This document shows, piece by piece, positions 43,095-52,414 of a stretch of 64,000 nt of DNA. The translations under genes and the position numbers were made by a program. Source of the stretch: Massilia putida (GTDB lineage Bacteria; Pseudomonadota; Gammaproteobacteria; Burkholderiales; Burkholderiaceae_D); contig NZ_CP019038.1 in NCBI RefSeq assembly GCF_001941825.1, positions 5,828,001 through 5,892,000 of the forward strand. The letters run 5' to 3'. Within the stretch, counting starts at the first letter, position 1. Every line of letters starts with the position of its first letter. The notes under the pieces were generated by a model that saw nothing but the letters and a program-made list of their open reading frames with translations, was not told the DNA's origin and did not search any database.

Positions 43095-43575
43095 GATGTT
43101 GGGCAATGCAGAATTCATGGATGAGCTACTGTAGCGTCCGTTTTTCCGCAGCTCAACTTTTTTTTTGTTATTTTCGTGCAAATATTGTCATTTCGAAAGA
43201 TTTTTCCGTGGAAATGAACGAAGATGAGCGATGATGATAGGAAATATCCTGAGAGAAACTTTAAATGCGCTCAGGAAAAAAAATCGCACAAAAGCTACGC
43301 AGCTTTTTCTTCAATTGCACAAAAATCATAAGGGATTCCACACAGTCAACAGGGTATGCTAGTGAGCCCGCACCGCCGCCCCCGGGAATGGGGGAACGAT
43401 CGTCCTGATGCTGTTCCGGTAAGCAAAACGGCGTTAAAATTTTGTGAGTATGAAATCCGTGTGCGGTGTCTCGACCGACGATCGTGGTGCGGGCCCGAAA
43501 TGATTTGTCGCCATGACGGGCCCATGGTAGCCTTCACGCAAGGCTTTACATTAGAGCAATAGAGGAGTCGGTTGG
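43095..43575. other. Intergenic region between the lipoprotein gene and the secretion operon
   Basis: These 481 bases separate two divergent genes, so promoters on both strands are expected. The region is AT-rich up to about 43340. It holds a small AAAAGCT/AGCTTTT hairpin near 43290-43312 and a CCTGAG/CTCAGG inverted repeat near 43247-43275. A possible open frame at 43356-43562 has no recognisable product. No known riboswitch was identified. Confidence 0.5.
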
Positions 43576-44019
43576 ATGTATCGTGTGCAGAATCAGGACA
43601 CCGCCGCGCGGGTCCGCCAAGCCGGTTTTACCCTGCTTGAACTTTTGGTAGTTATCGTTATCATCGGCCTCCTCGCGGCCTATGTCGGGCCCAAGTATTT
43701 TTCGCAACTGGGCAAGTCCGAGGTGACCGTCGCCAAGGCGCAGATCGAAGCGTTCGAAAAATCGCTGGACACCTATCGCCTCGACGTCGGCCGCTATCCC
43801 ACGACCGAGGAAGGCTTGAACGCACTGCTGACGGCCCCGCCCACGGCGGGCGCCAAGTGGAACGGTCCCTACCTCAAGAAAGGTGTCCCGCTCGATCCGT
43901 GGGGCCATGCCTACCAATACCGTGCGCCCGGCAGCAAGGGCGAGTACGAAGTCGTCTCGCTCGGCAAGGACGGCCAGCCGGGCGGTGAAGGCGAGAACGC
44001 CGACATCAGCTCTCAATAA
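43576..44019 (+). CDS. gspG: Major pseudopilin GspG-like
   Basis: The 147-residue protein has a short leader ending in a prepilin peptidase site (RQAG cut before FTLLELLVVIVIIGLL) with Glu5 present. The C-terminal GspG domain is typical: RYPTTEEGLNALLTAPP, WNGPYLKKGVPLDPWGHAYQYRAPG and YEVVSLGKDGQPGGEGENADI, including the acidic calcium-site region. This is the first gene of an eleven-gene operon. It is probably the main subunit of a short pseudopilus. A GGAG site precedes ATG 43576. Confidence 0.93.
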   Translation: MYRVQNQDTAARVRQAGFTLLELLVVIVIIGLLAAYVGPKYFSQLGKSEVTVAKAQIEAFEKSLDTYRLDVGRYPTTEEGLNALLTAPPTAGAKWNGPYLKKGVPLDPWGHAYQYRAPGSKGEYEVVSLGKDGQPGGEGENADISSQ

Positions 44020-44039
44020 GCGCTGCGTCTTCGGTTCCC

Positions 44040-45227
44040 ATGCAGTTCGCGGTCCGCACCCTCGCGCCCGACATGCGCATCGCCAGCGTGCTCGTCGACG
44101 CCCCGGACGAGGCGGACGCGCGTCGCCAGGTCGAAGCGCGCGGGCTGTTCGTCAGCGCCATCGAACCCGTGCACGCGCCACTGCTGCGCCGCCAGCGCGG
44201 CGGCAAGCTGTCGCTCGTCCTGTTCAGCCAGGAGCTGCTCGCGCTGCTGACGGCGGGCCTGGGCATCGTCGAAGGCCTGGAAGCCCTGCTGGAAAAGGAA
44301 GCCAGCCCCGCCACGCGGGGCGTGCTGGAACGGCTGCTGGCCGGCCTGCGCGAAGGCAAGCGCCTGTCCAGCGTGATGGCCGCGCAGCCCGCACTGTTCC
44401 CGCCGCTGTACGTCGGCATCGTGCGCGCGGCGGAAGGCACGAGCGACCTGCCGCGCGCGCTCGAACGCTATATCGAATACCAGCAGCGTATCGACACGGT
44501 GCGCGCCAAGGTCGTCAGCGCCTCGATTTATCCGGCGATCCTGCTGCTCGTGGGTGGCGGCGTGTCGGTTTTCCTGATGTCGTACGTCGTGCCGCGCTTC
44601 GCCGAGGTGTACCAGGGCGCGGGCCGCAACCTGCCGTGGATGTCGCGCCTGATGCTCGACTGGGGCCAGTTCGCGGGCCGCCATGCCGGCGCGCTGCTGA
44701 TCGGATTCGCGGCGACCGTCGCCATCGCCGCGTGGGCGATCCGGCGCACGTTGAAACGGGGCGGCGCCGCGCGCCTGCTGGCGAAACTGCCCGGCATCGG
44801 CGAGCGCGCCCGCATCTACGAACTCGCACGCCTGTACCTCACCCTGGGCATGCTGAACGAAGGCGGCATCACGCTCGTGACCGCGATCGACACCGTGCAG
44901 GGCATGGTCTCGCCCGGCGTGGCCGGCGGCTTGCGCGCCGCACGGGCCGCGATCGAGGCGGGCCGGCCGCTGTCCGACGCGTTCGAGGCGAACGGGCTCA
45001 CGACGCCGATCTCGCTGCGCATGCTGCGCGTGGGCGAGCGCACGGGCGCGATGGGCACGATGCTCACGCGCTCCGCCGCGTTCTACGACGGCGAGATCGG
45101 GCGCTGGATCGACCGCTTCACGCGTACGTTCGAACCGCTGCTGATGGCGGCCATCGGCCTCGTCGTCGGTGCCATCGTCGTGCTGCTGTACATGCCGATC
45201 TTCGACCTGGCCGGAGACATGTCGTGA
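44040..45227 (+). CDS. gspF: GspF/PilC-like inner-membrane platform protein
   Basis: The 395-residue protein has two GspF domains and three membrane helices (around residues 155-185, 215-235 and 365-390). Motifs include FSQELLALLTAGLGIVEGLEAL, AEGTSDLPRALERYIEYQ and its second-copy counterpart VGERTGAMGTMLTRSAAFYDGEIGRWIDRFTRTFEPLLMA, plus the ending VGAIVVLLYMPIFDLAGDMS. It anchors the ATPase and pseudopilus assembly at the inner membrane. It lies 20 bases after gspG, and its stop overlaps the GTG start of gspE. Confidence 0.93.
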   Translation: MQFAVRTLAPDMRIASVLVDAPDEADARRQVEARGLFVSAIEPVHAPLLRRQRGGKLSLVLFSQELLALLTAGLGIVEGLEALLEKEASPATRGVLERLLAGLREGKRLSSVMAAQPALFPPLYVGIVRAAEGTSDLPRALERYIEYQQRIDTVRAKVVSASIYPAILLLVGGGVSVFLMSYVVPRFAEVYQGAGRNLPWMSRLMLDWGQFAGRHAGALLIGFAATVAIAAWAIRRTLKRGGAARLLAKLPGIGERARIYELARLYLTLGMLNEGGITLVTAIDTVQGMVSPGVAGGLRAARAAIEAGRPLSDAFEANGLTTPISLRMLRVGERTGAMGTMLTRSAAFYDGEIGRWIDRFTRTFEPLLMAAIGLVVGAIVVLLYMPIFDLAGDMS

Positions 45228-46915
45228 ACGCGCCGGCCATCGTCCTCGATGCGGCCATGCTGACGCGCGCCCGCGCGCAGAGCCGGCAATCGCGCCGTTC
45301 GCTGGTCGAGGAACTGCAAGGCCTGTCCGGCCTGGAACCGCGCGAGATCGTGGGCCTGCTCGCGGAGCCGTTCGGTCTCACGGTGATGGAAACGCCGGAG
45401 ATGTTCGGCCAGCAGCCCGCGTTCGACCTGCTGCCGCTGGCGCAGGCGCTGGCGCGCCACTGCGTCCTGCTGCGCGCCGACGACAAGCGCCTGACGGGCG
45501 TGATCGCCGACCCGTTCGACCTGGACCTGCAGACGTGGCTGCAGGCCCAGGCCGGCGCGACGGCGGCAGCGCCGCTGCACCTGCGGCTCGCGCTGCAATC
45601 GGACATCCAGGCCTATCTCGGCAAGCACGAGGAATCCGCGCGCGCCGTCGACACGCTCGTCGGCGACAGCGGGGAGGGGCGGCGCGACGGCAAGAGCGCG
45701 ACCGTGCTGTCGTTCGCGTCCGTGTCGGAAGCCGCGAGCCCCGCCGTCAAGCTCGTGAACTCGACCTTGTACGACGCGCTGAAAGCCGGCGCGTCCGACA
45801 TCCACCTGGAGAGCACCGCGGGCGGCCTCGCCGTCAAATACCGCGTGGACGGCGTGCTCGATCACGCCGCGTCCGTCGGCGGCATCGAACTGGCGGAGCA
45901 CATCATCTCGCGCCTGAAAGTGCTGGCGGAACTGGACATCGCCGAGCGCCGCGTCCCGCAGGACGGCAGCTTCCGCGTCGAATCCGCCGGGCGCGACATC
46001 GATTTGCGGGTGTCGATCATGCCCAGCATCCACGGCGAGGACGCCGTCATCCGTATCCTCGACAAGCGCGCGATGATCGAGGCCTACGGCTCGCTCACCC
46101 TGGAAGCGCTGGGGTTCGACGCGCCGTCGCTGGCGACGCTCCGCATGCTCGCGCAGGAGGCGTACGGCATGCTGCTCGTGACGGGGCCGACGGGTTCCGG
46201 CAAGACGACCACGTTGTACGCGGCGCTGACCGAGATCCACAACGGCCGCGAAAAGATCATCACGATCGAGGACCCCGTCGAATACCAGCTGCCCGGCATC
46301 CTGCAGATCCCCGTCAACGAAAAGAAGGGCCTGTCGTTCGCGAAGGGCCTGCGTTCGATCCTGCGCCACGATCCGGACAAGATCATGGTGGGCGAGATCC
46401 GTGACCGCGAGACGGCGGAGATCGCGGTGCAGTCGGCGCTGACGGGCCACCTCGTGCTGACGACCGTCCACGCGAATAACGTGTTCGACGTGTTCGGGCG
46501 CTTCACGCACATGGGGATCGACCCGTACGCGTTCGTATCGGCGCTGAACGGCATCTGGGCGCAGCGCCTGATCCGCATGAACTGTCCGCGCTGCGCGGCG
46601 CAGTACACGCCGGGCGAGGCCGAGCTGTCATCCGCCCACCTGACGCGCGACGAAGTGCACGACTACGTCTTCATGCGCGGCGTCGGCTGCGGCGATTGCC
46701 GCGGCACCGGCTACAAGGGACGCCGCTCGATCGCCGAGATCCTGACCTTGAACGACGAGATCCGCGAACTGATCGTCGACAAGCAGCCGATCCGCCGCAT
46801 CAAGGCGGCGGCCGCCGCCAACGGCACGCGCAGCCTGCGTCTCGCGGCGCTGGACCTGGTCAAGCGCGGGGCCACGACGCTTGAGGAAATCCGGAGGGTC
46901 ACGCTGCATGCTTAG
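45224..46915 (+). CDS. gspE: GspE-type secretion/assembly ATPase
   Basis: The 563-residue hexameric ATPase powers pseudopilus assembly. An N-terminal GspE-N-like region (residues 1-130) precedes the ATPase core with Walker A GPTGSGKTTTLYAAL near 320, an Asp box, Walker B DKIMVGEIRDRETAEIA and the His box TGHLVLTTVHANN. A tetracysteine zinc motif (NCPRCAAQY...GCGDCRGTG) near 450-495 matches GspE rather than most PilB types. The start is GTG 45224, eight bases after GGAG and overlapping the gspF stop; the longer open frame upstream is a shadow in gspF. Confidence 0.93.
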   Translation: MNAPAIVLDAAMLTRARAQSRQSRRSLVEELQGLSGLEPREIVGLLAEPFGLTVMETPEMFGQQPAFDLLPLAQALARHCVLLRADDKRLTGVIADPFDLDLQTWLQAQAGATAAAPLHLRLALQSDIQAYLGKHEESARAVDTLVGDSGEGRRDGKSATVLSFASVSEAASPAVKLVNSTLYDALKAGASDIHLESTAGGLAVKYRVDGVLDHAASVGGIELAEHIISRLKVLAELDIAERRVPQDGSFRVESAGRDIDLRVSIMPSIHGEDAVIRILDKRAMIEAYGSLTLEALGFDAPSLATLRMLAQEAYGMLLVTGPTGSGKTTTLYAALTEIHNGREKIITIEDPVEYQLPGILQIPVNEKKGLSFAKGLRSILRHDPDKIMVGEIRDRETAEIAVQSALTGHLVLTTVHANNVFDVFGRFTHMGIDPYAFVSALNGIWAQRLIRMNCPRCAAQYTPGEAELSSAHLTRDEVHDYVFMRGVGCGDCRGTGYKGRRSIAEILTLNDEIRELIVDKQPIRRIKAAAAANGTRSLRLAALDLVKRGATTLEEIRRVTLHA

Positions 46916-47729
46916 TGCCTTGAAATCGGGGTTCGGCCAGTCGCTGCGCATCGGCATCGCACCGGACGCGCTGGCGCTCGTGCGCACCAGCATCTGGCCG
47001 CACGAGCGCGCGCGCCTGCTGGGCCAGGTGGCGGCGTCCGGCAACGATCCGGTTTCGCTGGGCGCGGCCCTCGGCATGCTGCTCGGCGAGCACGACGTGG
47101 CCGGCCTGCCGGCGACGGTCGTGCTGTCCGACGATCTCGTGCGCCTGTGGCAGGTGACGCCGCCGGTCGGCGCGACGCGTCTCGCCGACCTGGAAGGGGC
47201 GGCCGCGCTGCGGTACCAGGCGCTGTTCGGGGGAAGCCTCGCCGGCTGGACCCTCAGCGCCGACTGGGACGCCGCGCGCCCGTTCCTCGCGGCCGCGCTG
47301 CCGCTGGCGCTGCTCGAACAGCTGACGGCGGCGGCGTCCAGCCAGCGTTTCACACTCGTCGAGATCGTGCCGCAATTCGTCGCCGCCATGAACCAGCACC
47401 GCCGCGTGCGCCGCGCGGGTGCGTGGTTCGGCGTCGTGCATGGCGGCGTGCTGTCCGTCGCCGCGTTCGACGGCGACTTGCTCGCCGCGGTGCGCACGGC
47501 GCCGATCCCCCCTGGCGCGGACCGCGACTGGCTCGAAGGCCACGTGGCGCGCGAGGCGCTGCGCGTGGGCCTGTCGCGTCCCGAGCGCCTGCAGCTGTGC
47601 GGCCCGGCGCCGACCGGCTGGGCGAGCAGCGCGGGCCGGCTGAAATTCGCCTGCACGCTGTTCGAGGACGAGACCGATCCGTTGTGGCCCGATTGCGCGC
47701 GGCTCGCGCTGACGGGGAGGGCGCCATGA
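46908..47729 (+). CDS. PilM/GspL-like cytoplasmic protein of the secretion operon
   Basis: This 273-residue protein lies where a PilM or cytoplasmic GspL homologue is expected. It has an actin-like pattern (SLRIGIAPDALALVRT, TVVLSDDLVRLWQVTPP, LVEIVPQFVAAMNQH, GAWFGVVHGGVLSVAAFDG), but no exact phosphate loop can be assigned. No membrane helix is seen. It starts at ATG 46908 inside the gspE stop region (overlap of eight bases) with a GGAGGG site. Function is inferred from order: link between the ATPase and the PilN-like protein. Confidence 0.7.
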   Translation: MLSALKSGFGQSLRIGIAPDALALVRTSIWPHERARLLGQVAASGNDPVSLGAALGMLLGEHDVAGLPATVVLSDDLVRLWQVTPPVGATRLADLEGAAALRYQALFGGSLAGWTLSADWDAARPFLAAALPLALLEQLTAAASSQRFTLVEIVPQFVAAMNQHRRVRRAGAWFGVVHGGVLSVAAFDGDLLAAVRTAPIPPGADRDWLEGHVAREALRVGLSRPERLQLCGPAPTGWASSAGRLKFACTLFEDETDPLWPDCARLALTGRAP

Positions 47730-48277
47730 AAAAAGTCCGCATCGATTTCGCGCCGCCCAGCCTCGCCCGCGCGTGGCACCGCACGCCGCGCGGGACGTGG
47801 AGCCTGTTGATCGTCGTACTCGGGCTGGCGGGAGCGCTCGGCAGCAGCATCGCGCAATACCGCAGCTTGCAGCGCGTGGAGGCGCAACGCACGGCGCAGG
47901 CGGCCCAGGCGCAGGCGCGCGCGGTCGCACGCGCGCCCGTCGCCGCGCCCGTGCGCGCCGTACCGCCCGCGCAGGCCAGCGCCGTGAACGCGTCCGTGCA
48001 GCAGCTGAACGTGCCGTGGCGCGGCCTGCACGACGCGGTGCAGGCCGCGACGCCCGCCACCATCGCCCTGCTGGCGCTGGAACCGGACGCGAAGAAGAGC
48101 AGCGTGCGCATCACGGCGGAAGCGAAGAACAGCGACGACATGATCGCTTACGTCGAGGCGCTGCAGCACATCGACTGGTTCACCACCGTCCTGCTGGCGC
48201 GCCACGAGATCAACGAGCAGGACCCGAACCGGCCGATCCGCTTCCAGGTCGATGCCCAGTGGAGGGCCGCGCCATGA
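47726..48277 (+). CDS. PilN-like inner-membrane protein
   Basis: The 183-residue bitopic protein has a short basic cytoplasmic N-terminus (KKVRIDFAPPSLARAW), one membrane helix near residues 25-42, an Ala/Gln-rich coiled coil (RVEAQRTAQAAQAQARAVA) and a small alpha/beta periplasmic domain (IALLALEPDAKKSSVRITAEAKNSDDMIAYVEAL). That matches PilN/GspL-periplasmic architecture. ATGA overlap with the PilM-like gene upstream and with the PilO-like gene downstream suggests equal production of the alignment-complex subunits. Confidence 0.75.
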   Translation: MKKVRIDFAPPSLARAWHRTPRGTWSLLIVVLGLAGALGSSIAQYRSLQRVEAQRTAQAAQAQARAVARAPVAAPVRAVPPAQASAVNASVQQLNVPWRGLHDAVQAATPATIALLALEPDAKKSSVRITAEAKNSDDMIAYVEALQHIDWFTTVLLARHEINEQDPNRPIRFQVDAQWRAAP

Positions 48278-48855
48278 AGACGACCTTCGCATCGCCCATG
48301 CTGCGCCTGCGCTTGATGCTGCTGCGCGCGAATCCGATCGTGCTGGCCGCCGCCATCCTGATGCTCGTCTTGACCGGCGGCCTCGCGTGGACGCTGAGGA
48401 CCGTGTGGACGATGGAACGCGCGCAGGAAGCGTACGCCGCGCAGGCCAGGCAGAAAACGCCGGCCGCCGCGGCGTCCGCACCGGCGCCTGAGCCCGCGCC
48501 CGCGCAGGCGCCCGACAACCTGGCCGCGTTCTACGGCGCGCTGGGCGAGCGGGGCGGCGCCGAGCAGCAGGTCAAGACGCTGTTCGGCCTCGCCGCGAAA
48601 TCCGGCCTCGTGCTGCGCCAGGGCGAGTACAAGGCGGGCCACGACCGCAACGCGCACGTCTACACGTATCAGGTGAACCTGCCCGTGAAAGGCAGTTACC
48701 AGGCGATCTGGCAGTTCGCCATGGCGGCGCTGCGCGCGATCCCGTTCGCGTCGCTGGACGAGATCAGCTTCCACCGCGACGCCATCGGCGATGCGACGGT
48801 GGAAGCGCGCCTGCGCCTGACCTTGTACCTGCGCGACGGGACGGCGCAGCCATGA
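48274..48855 (+). CDS. PilO/GspM-like inner-membrane protein
   Basis: The 193-residue bitopic protein has one membrane helix near residues 23-42 (VLAAAILMLVLTGGLAWTL). A short coiled coil and an Ala/Pro linker follow, and then a ferredoxin-like periplasmic domain (FYGALGERGGAEQQVKTLFGLAAKSGL, then VYTYQVNLPVKGSYQAIWQF). The layout fits PilO or GspM. It is coupled to both neighbours by ATGA overlaps. The family call rests on architecture and gene order rather than strong motifs. Confidence 0.72.
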   Translation: MKTTFASPMLRLRLMLLRANPIVLAAAILMLVLTGGLAWTLRTVWTMERAQEAYAAQARQKTPAAAASAPAPEPAPAQAPDNLAAFYGALGERGGAEQQVKTLFGLAAKSGLVLRQGEYKAGHDRNAHVYTYQVNLPVKGSYQAIWQFAMAALRAIPFASLDEISFHRDAIGDATVEARLRLTLYLRDGTAQP

Positions 48856-49445
48856 GGACAGGACCGATCAAGCCGCGCCACGCCATCCTCGGCCTGGCCC
48901 TCGTCGCGGCGGGCCTGCTCGCCGCGTTCGGCGACAAGGCGCCGGCCGGCGGCATCGCCGAACCTGTCGTGCGTCCGGCCGCGCAGGCGGTGCTCGTGCG
49001 CACGCCCGCGCCCGCGCCCGCGCGCGCGCCGGTAGCACAGCCGGCCGCCAAGCCCGCGGATGCGGGACAGGCCGTGCTCGCGCTGGTGTCGCGCGACGTG
49101 CTGATCGGCGAGCCCGATGCCGCGTTCGGCCAGGGACAGAACGGCGCCGGTCCGTTCACGCACCAGGACTGGACGCCGCCGCCCCCGCCGCCGCAGCAGC
49201 AGCCCGCACCGCCGCCACCGCCGCCCACCGCGCCGCCGCTGCCGTTCACCTTCATCGGCAAGTCGGTCGGCGACGGCGTCTGGGAGGTCTACCTGGCCCG
49301 CGGCGCCCGCACGTATGTCGTGCGCGACAAGGGAGAGGTGATCGACGGGACGTACCGGGTCGATGCCATCACCCCGCCGGTCCTGACCCTGACTTACCTG
49401 CCGCTGAACCAGGTTCAGCAGCTCAATATTGGAGTATTCGATTGA
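48852..49445 (+). CDS. PilP/GspC-like proline-rich periplasmic protein
   Basis: The 197-residue protein has an N-terminal hydrophobic segment (ILGLALVAAGLLAAFG) and long Ala/Pro linkers, including a run of prolines near residues 112-130. The C-terminal domain is a small beta domain (LPFTFIGKSVGDGVWEVYLARG, then YVVRDKGEVIDGTYRVD and LTYLPLNQVQQLNIG) resembling the HR domain of GspC/PilP, which contacts the secretin. Database entries for this kind of protein in Burkholderiales sometimes read secretion system X translation initiation factor, which looks like a misnomer. Its stop overlaps the secretin start (TTGA). Confidence 0.7.
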   Translation: MRTGPIKPRHAILGLALVAAGLLAAFGDKAPAGGIAEPVVRPAAQAVLVRTPAPAPARAPVAQPAAKPADAGQAVLALVSRDVLIGEPDAAFGQGQNGAGPFTHQDWTPPPPPPQQQPAPPPPPPTAPPLPFTFIGKSVGDGVWEVYLARGARTYVVRDKGEVIDGTYRVDAITPPVLTLTYLPLNQVQQLNIGVFD

Positions 49446-51553
49446 TTGCTCGCCCAACTCTGGCCCGCCGCCTGCTCCCGGCCGTACTGGTCATCCTGCT
49501 GTCCGGCTGCGCAGCACAAATGGCTTACCGCGAGGGGAACGAGCTCGTGGCGCAGGACAAGGTCGAGGCGGGGCTCGTGAAGTACCAGGAGGCGGTGGCC
49601 GCCGATCCGTCCAACGTCCAGTACAAGGCCGCTTACCTGCGGGCGCGCGACGCCGCGACGAACCGCCTGCTGCCGCAGGCCGACCGTGAACTGGCCGACG
49701 GCAAACCCGAACTCGCGGTGGCGGATTACCGCCGCGTGCTGGCGATCGATCCTCTCAACGAACGCGCGCGCGCCGGCCTGCGCCAGGTCGACGCGGACCG
49801 CCGCCACGGCGTGCTGTTGCAGGAAGCGCAGACCGCGCTGGAACGCAAGGACTACGACGCGGCGAAAACCAAGCTGACCGCGATCCTGACCGAGCGCCCG
49901 ACCTACGAACCGGCGCGGCAGATGCTGGCCGACGTGAACGAGAAGATCGCGGCCAACTCGCCCGAGGCGGCGCTGGCGGCCGCGTTCCGCGCGCCCATCA
50001 GCCTGGAATTCCGCGACGCGCCCATCAAGCAGATCTTCGAAGTGATCGCACGCCACTCGGGCCTGAACTTCCTGTTCGACAAGGACGTCAAGACGGACCA
50101 GCGCGCGTCCGTCTTCCTCAAGAACAGCACGGTGGAAGCGGCCGTCTACTATCTCCTGATGACGAACCAGCTGGAACGGCAGGTCATGGACGGCAACACG
50201 ATCCTGATCTACCCGAACATCGCGGCCAAGCAGAAGGAATACCAGGAGATGACGGTCAAGACCTTCTACCTGGCCAATGCGGACGCCAAGACCGTCGGCA
50301 ACACCCTGAAGACCATCCTGAAGTCGCGCGACGTCGTGGTGGACGAGAAGCTCAACCTCGTGATCCTGCGCGACAGCCCGGAAGCCGTGAAGCTGGCGTC
50401 GCAGCTGGTGGCGCTGCAGGACGTGCCCGAGGCCGAGGTGATGCTCGACGTCGAGGTGCTGGAAGTGCAGCGCAACCGCCTGCTCGACCTGGGCATCGAC
50501 TGGCCCACGAGCCTCTCGTTCGCGCCGCTGCAGGCGGCGGGCGGCGCCGCGATCACGGTCGACCAGCTGCGCCACCTGAACGGCAGCACGATCGCCGTCG
50601 GCGGCGTCTCCGGCGCCGTCACGGCCAGCAAGACGGACGGCGATTCCGACACCCTGGCCGCGCCCCGCATCCGCGTGCGCAACAAGGAAAAGGCCAAGGT
50701 CGTCATCGGCGACAAGCTGCCGACCATCACGACGACCATTTCGTCGGGCGTGGGCGGCTTCGCGTCCGAGTCGGTGAACTACGTCGACGTGGGCCTCAAG
50801 CTCGACGTCGAGCCGACGATCTACCTGAACAACGAGGTCGGCATCCGCATCTCGCTCGAAGTGAGCAATCTCGTCGACACCGTCACGACGAAGGGCGGCA
50901 CGACGGCCTACCGCATCGGCACGCGCTCGGCGTCCACGATGCTGCAGCTGAAGGATGGCGAGAACCAGGTGCTGGCGGGCCTGATCAAGAACGAGGACCG
51001 TTCCAGCGCCAAGAGGCTGCCCGGCGTGGGCGATTTGCCCATCCTCGGCCGGCTGTTCGGCAGCCAGCAGGACACCCGCAACAAGACCGAGGTCGTGCTG
51101 TCGATCACGCCGCACCTGATCCGCAACCTGCAGCGGCCGCCGGCATCGAGTTCCGAATTCAGCGCCGGCACGGAGGCCAGTTTCCGGCGCCGTCCCGACA
51201 CGACGGCGCGCGCGCCGGTGCAGGTGCCGGCGCAGGGCGCGCGCGCGCAGCCGGGCGCCCAGCCCGCGCGCGCGGCTGCGCCTGCGCAACCCGCGCAGCC
51301 GCCGTCCGCCGCCGCGCAGCCGCCGGTGTCGGCGCCGCTGCCGGTGATCGAGGAGGGCAGGATGGTGCCGGCCACCAGCGTCGGCGGCATCGGCACGCTG
51401 CCGGCGGCGCCGGCGTCAAGCTCGCCGTCGGAACTGCCGTCCGCGCCCGCGGTCGAGATCACGCCGCTGCCGCAGCCGGAGCCGACGCCCATGCCCCAGC
51501 CGGCCAACCAGCCCGTGCCCGCGTCGCAGGCCGCGTTCCCGAACCAGAAATGA
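49442..51553 (+). CDS. gspD: GspD/MshL-like secretin lipoprotein with N-terminal TPRs
   Basis: The 703-residue outer-membrane channel has a lipoprotein signal (VILLSGC) and three TPR-like helical repeats (residues ~25-165, [24 protein letters not shown]). Secretin N-domains follow ([49 protein letters not shown]). The core secretin domain ends near residue 565 with [29 protein letters not shown] and [12 protein letters not shown]. The last 130 residues are a Pro/Ala/Gln-rich tail, unusual in length. TTG 49442 overlaps the previous stop, with GGAG eight bases upstream. Self-piloting by its own lipid anchor is likely, as no GspS is encoded. Confidence 0.9.
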   Translation: MIARPTLARRLLPAVLVILLSGCAAQMAYREGNELVAQDKVEAGLVKYQEAVAADPSNVQYKAAYLRARDAATNRLLPQADRELADGKPELAVADYRRVLAIDPLNERARAGLRQVDADRRHGVLLQEAQTALERKDYDAAKTKLTAILTERPTYEPARQMLADVNEKIAANSPEAALAAAFRAPISLEFRDAPIKQIFEVIARHSGLNFLFDKDVKTDQRASVFLKNSTVEAAVYYLLMTNQLERQVMDGNTILIYPNIAAKQKEYQEMTVKTFYLANADAKTVGNTLKTILKSRDVVVDEKLNLVILRDSPEAVKLASQLVALQDVPEAEVMLDVEVLEVQRNRLLDLGIDWPTSLSFAPLQAAGGAAITVDQLRHLNGSTIAVGGVSGAVTASKTDGDSDTLAAPRIRVRNKEKAKVVIGDKLPTITTTISSGVGGFASESVNYVDVGLKLDVEPTIYLNNEVGIRISLEVSNLVDTVTTKGGTTAYRIGTRSASTMLQLKDGENQVLAGLIKNEDRSSAKRLPGVGDLPILGRLFGSQQDTRNKTEVVLSITPHLIRNLQRPPASSSEFSAGTEASFRRRPDTTARAPVQVPAQGARAQPGAQPARAAAPAQPAQPPSAAAQPPVSAPLPVIEEGRMVPATSVGGIGTLPAAPASSSPSELPSAPAVEITPLPQPEPTPMPQPANQPVPASQAAFPNQK

Positions 51554-52029
51554 AGGCCCGGCGCCCGCGCGGCTTCACCCTGATCGAGCTGCTCGTCACG
51601 CTGGCGATCCTGGCCCTGGTCGGGACGCTCGTGGTGCCGACCGCGCAGATCGCGCTGCAGCGGCGCCACGAGCAGGAACTGCGCGTCGCGCTGCGCGAGA
51701 TCCGCGCCGCCATCGACGCGTACAAGAAGGCCGGCGACGAGGGCCGCGTGGCGCGCGCGGCCGGCGCCAGCGGCTATCCGCCGAAACTGGAGGTGCTGGT
51801 CGAGGGCGTGCCGGACCAGCGCAGCCCGAAGAAGGCGAAGATCTATTTTCTGCGCCGTCTGCCACGCGACCCGTTCAACGGCGACGCGGATCTGAAAGAT
51901 GCCGAGACGTGGGGCAAGCGCAGCTACGCCAGCGAGGCGGACGAACCGAAGGAGGGCGACGACGTCTATGATGTCTACTCGACCTCCGGCAAGGCCGGCC
52001 TGAACGGCATCCCTTACAACCGCTGGTGA
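51550..52029 (+). CDS. Pseudopilin (GspG/GspH-like) 2
   Basis: The 159-residue protein has a prepilin leader KARRPRG followed by [17 protein letters not shown], with Glu5 and a hydrophobic helix. The body is polar ([28 protein letters not shown]) with [12 protein letters not shown] and a C-terminal [22 protein letters not shown] that recalls the end of GspG. It is probably a minor pseudopilin. ATGA overlap with the secretin gene; four bases separate it from the next pseudopilin. Confidence 0.85.
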   Translation: MKARRPRGFTLIELLVTLAILALVGTLVVPTAQIALQRRHEQELRVALREIRAAIDAYKKAGDEGRVARAAGASGYPPKLEVLVEGVPDQRSPKKAKIYFLRRLPRDPFNGDADLKDAETWGKRSYASEADEPKEGDDVYDVYSTSGKAGLNGIPYNRW

Positions 52030-52033
52030 GCAT

Positions 52034-52414
52034 ATGGACAGGACACGCAAGCGGGGCTTCACCCTGATCGAACTGCTGGTCGTGCTGGGCATCGTGGCGC
52101 TGCTGCTCACGCTCGCGGTGCCGCGCTTCTTCCCGAAGATCGACAGCACCAAGGAGACCATCCTGGCCGAGAACCTGCGCAATACGCGCGCCGTGATCGA
52201 CCAGTTCCATGAAGATACCGGGCGCTATCCGGAATCGCTGCAGCAACTCGTCGAGAAAAAATACCTGCCGGCGCTGCCGTTCGATCCGATCGCGGAAAGC
52301 GACTCGGCCTGGGTCGTCGTGCCGCCGGAGGAAGGCGACAAGGGCGGCGTCTACACCATCCGCAGCGGCGCGCCGGGCACGGGGCGCAACGGCAAGCCCT
52401 ATGCGGAGTGGTAA
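52034..52414 (+). CDS. Pseudopilin (GspG-like) 3
   Basis: The 126-residue protein has leader MDRTRKRG followed by [22 protein letters not shown], with Glu5. The globular part (ILAENLRNTRAVIDQFHEDTGRYPESLQQLVEKKYLP, then GVYTIRSGAPGTGRNGKPYAEW) is GspG-like but shorter. It is probably another minor pseudopilin. The next gene starts inside its 3' end (14-base overlap). Confidence 0.85.
   Translation: MDRTRKRGFTLIELLVVLGIVALLLTLAVPRFFPKIDSTKETILAENLRNTRAVIDQFHEDTGRYPESLQQLVEKKYLPALPFDPIAESDSAWVVVPPEEGDKGGVYTIRSGAPGTGRNGKPYAEW

Noticed and set aside
43356..43562. Possible 68-residue protein upstream of gspG
   Set aside because: No ribosome site, no signal peptide and no recognisable family; it ends just before the gspG ribosome site and lies in likely promoter sequence.
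43182..43575. Possible c-di-GMP riboswitch before the secretion operon
   Set aside because: A GCAAAA-like piece and a small hairpin are present, but the conserved two-stem GEMM core could not be assembled.
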